Below, one piece after another: positions 62,742-64,000 of a DNA stretch of 64,000 bases (position 1 is the first letter of the stretch; each line of letters opens with the position of its first letter). The notes under the pieces are model-generated. The model did not search any database. It saw only the letters and a list, made by a program, of their open reading frames with translations, and was not told the origin of the DNA. The translations under genes and the position numbers were made by a program. The DNA lies in the NCBI RefSeq assembly GCF_029238095.1, contig NZ_JAQWGS010000023.1, forward strand, positions 1 through 64,000. The letters run 5' to 3'. Origin of the DNA: Lacinutrix sp. Lineage in GTDB: Bacteria > Bacteroidota > Bacteroidia > Flavobacteriales > Flavobacteriaceae.

Positions 62742-64000
62742 CTATTCTTTTATAAACTTTAAAACAGTGTCAACATCTGAAAATTTAATAAAATAGGTGC
62801 CAGTTACTAAATTAGATACATCCATGGTATTAGAAGTTATATTAACTGTTTGGTTTTTTACTTTTTGACCTAACATATTAAAAACAATAGCATTGTGCTC
62901 TTGCTTAATATTCTTTAAGGTTATTATTCCATTTGTTGGGTTTGGGAATATTGAAATTGTATTTGCAGCAAACTCATCTACACTTAAGTTACAAGTGTAA
63001 GGAGGCATATTATATCCTTGAGCTGTAAACCTATCAGTAATTGCTTGAATATCTGCACAAGTATAACCACCAGCAGTTCCCATGTCTATGGCAGCTTGCC
63101 TTACAGCTATGGCTGCGTTTTCTTGATTGGTACCACTATTTGTCATACCTAAACCTTCTAAAAACGCTCTGTCTGTTTTATTTCTTCCTATATCTTCCCA
63201 AATTTCCATTAAAGTAGTTGCCCACATTTGTCCATCTGTATGTATTTGTCCTGTTAAGTTAGTTGGATATTGTCCTGTATAAACAGTTGTTCTTCCGTTC
63301 CAACATGGATTATGTCCATCCCAACCAAAAACAAAGTTTCTTGCAGCATCGCTTACAGACCACAATCCTAAGCTTCTTTTGTAAGAATTTGCCCAATAAT
63401 CTCCACTACCTTCACTTAAGCCGTCTACTTGCGATAAACCACCATTAGTTATCCAATCGTGTAAACCATGGCCTAACTCGTGAAGTATAACATCTGCATC
63501 TTCTGCATCATCAACACAACCTTCACCAAAATTTAAAGTTCCTGAGGTATAAAACGAATTATCTGCTCCACTTGCTCCATGTGGATCAAATCGAATAACG
63601 CCTCCATTTTGTGGTGGTGCTAAAGCTATACCTAAATCGTTATTAATATATCTCATTGATTTATCTGTATGATAATACACATTTACTGCTTCGAAGCCAT
63701 CTTCTTGTCTATTAAATTCAAAATTATTTGTGCTTTGTATAAACAAACCTTTATTAGGCGATGTTAATTCTGCAATTTCAGTAAAAGGACCTCTTAATCT
63801 ATATTGGCCTCCAACTAATTCAATATCTAAAAGGGTTACGGCTGTTCTTGCGGCATCTAAAGCGGCATTGGTAGCATCGTTCCCGTCAACAAATTGTCCT
63901 CCAAAAGCACTTGAGGTTGCTGTTAATGGATCTGTATCATAAATCATTGCAGAACCTGTTGCCATAAAAGATACAGATTTATTTTGCTTATTGGCTTGCT
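62742..64000 (-). CDS. Secreted HExxH metallopeptidase with type IX sorting tail, C-terminal part (cut by window edge)
   Basis: The frame is open to the right edge, so the N-terminus (signal, propeptide) is outside; an internal ATG at 63965 is not the start. The zinc motif HELGH is at 63468-63482 (VILHELGHGLHDW), followed about 24 residues on by EGSGDYWA, which offers a third ligand Glu as in gluzincins; an M36 fungalysin-like family is possible. The last 75 residues (SIFPNPTNGIITLKN ... MDVSNLVTGTYFIKF ... VLKFIKE) are a type A T9SS C-terminal sorting domain, so it is exported by type IX secretion and perhaps surface-bound. Confidence 0.88.
   Translation of the reverse strand, partial: QANKQNKSVSFMATGSAMIYDTDPLTATSSAFGGQFVDGNDATNAALDAARTAVTLLDIELVGGQYRLRGPFTEIAELTSPNKGLFIQSTNNFEFNRQEDGFEAVNVYYHTDKSMRYINNDLGIALAPPQNGGVIRFDPHGASGADNSFYTSGTLNFGEGCVDDAEDADVILHELGHGLHDWITNGGLSQVDGLSEGSGDYWANSYKRSLGLWSVSDAARNFVFGWDGHNPCWNGRTTVYTGQYPTNLTGQIHTDGQMWATTLMEIWEDIGRNKTDRAFLEGLGMTNSGTNQENAAIAVRQAAIDMGTAGGYTCADIQAITDRFTAQGYNMPPYTCNLSVDEFAANTISIFPNPTNGIITLKNIKQEHNAIVFNMLGQKVKNQTVNITSNTMDVSNLVTGTYFIKFSDVDTVLKFIKE

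Overview
The window is chromosomal DNA from a member of the Bacteroidota, most likely the family Flavobacteriaceae. The evidence is the low G+C content, promoters of the Bacteroidota type (a TAnnTTTG -7 box in front of many genes), a type IX secretion lipoprotein (PorW/SprE), a secreted protease with a type IX C-terminal sorting tail, and lineage-typical gene orders (AtpZ and bactofilin next to the ATP synthase genes, a glycosyltransferase 9 next to a DUF4254 protein, mnmG-ybeY-DUF4175). No rRNA, tRNA, insertion sequence, prophage or CRISPR array was seen.

Layout. (1) 1-4105, minus strand: F0F1 ATP synthase genes atpB-E-F-H-A (atpA cut by the left edge), preceded by two small membrane proteins (AtpZ/AtpI-like and DUF6168-like) and a bactofilin. 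A long hairpin sits between atpE and atpF. (2) 4132-10699: porW/sprE, an ABC transporter pair, and a PadR-controlled membrane-protein operon whose last gene is broken. (3) 10809-16783: housekeeping genes: PaaE-like ferredoxin reductase, GT9, DUF4254, upp, two small-family membrane proteins, purD. (4) 16848-18158: a CapK/phenylacetate-CoA-ligase-like gene interrupted by one in-frame TAG. (5) 18139-42667, minus strand: a surface polysaccharide locus of about 24.5 kb. Transcription runs from the right: chain-length regulator, dTDP-rhamnose genes rfbBACD, a TviB/TviC-like pair (UDP-HexNAc uronic acid), a lipoprotein, ligase/polymerase, Wzx flippase and glycosyltransferases. It continues into a block resembling Campylobacter pglA-C-D-E-F (UDP-diacetylbacillosamine and its phosphoglycosyltransferase), then, after a terminator, Ugd, UDP-xylose synthase, a WcaJ-type initiating transferase and a GT2. 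(6) 42684-46774: a DUF6909-like protein with a nucleosidase-like C-terminus, a GH3 protein and an M23 peptidase. (7) 46902-53841: tatA, DUF4837, MltD-like transglycosylase, pgk, holB, a lipid kinase and an OmpH/Skp protein. (8) 54056-62586: methyltransferase, mnmG, ybeY, a giant DUF4175 protein and gltX. (9) 62742-64000: a secreted metallopeptidase cut by the right edge.

How the parts fit. The polysaccharide locus encodes precursors for rhamnose, a hexosaminuronic acid, a diamino-trideoxy sugar, glucuronic acid and xylose, two initiating phosphoglycosyltransferases, one flippase, three polymerase/ligase-type membrane proteins and a Wzz-like regulator. This suggests a complex O-antigen or capsule, or two overlapping assembly lines. 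PorW and the sorted protease link the window to type IX secretion and the cell surface.

The most notable non-coding signal is three parS-like 16-mers flanking mnmG (54926, 56900, 56937), which suggests a chromosome-segregation centromere and proximity to the replication origin. Other points are the atpE/atpF hairpin, two probable leaderless promoters (holB, padR), and three damaged or possibly damaged genes.
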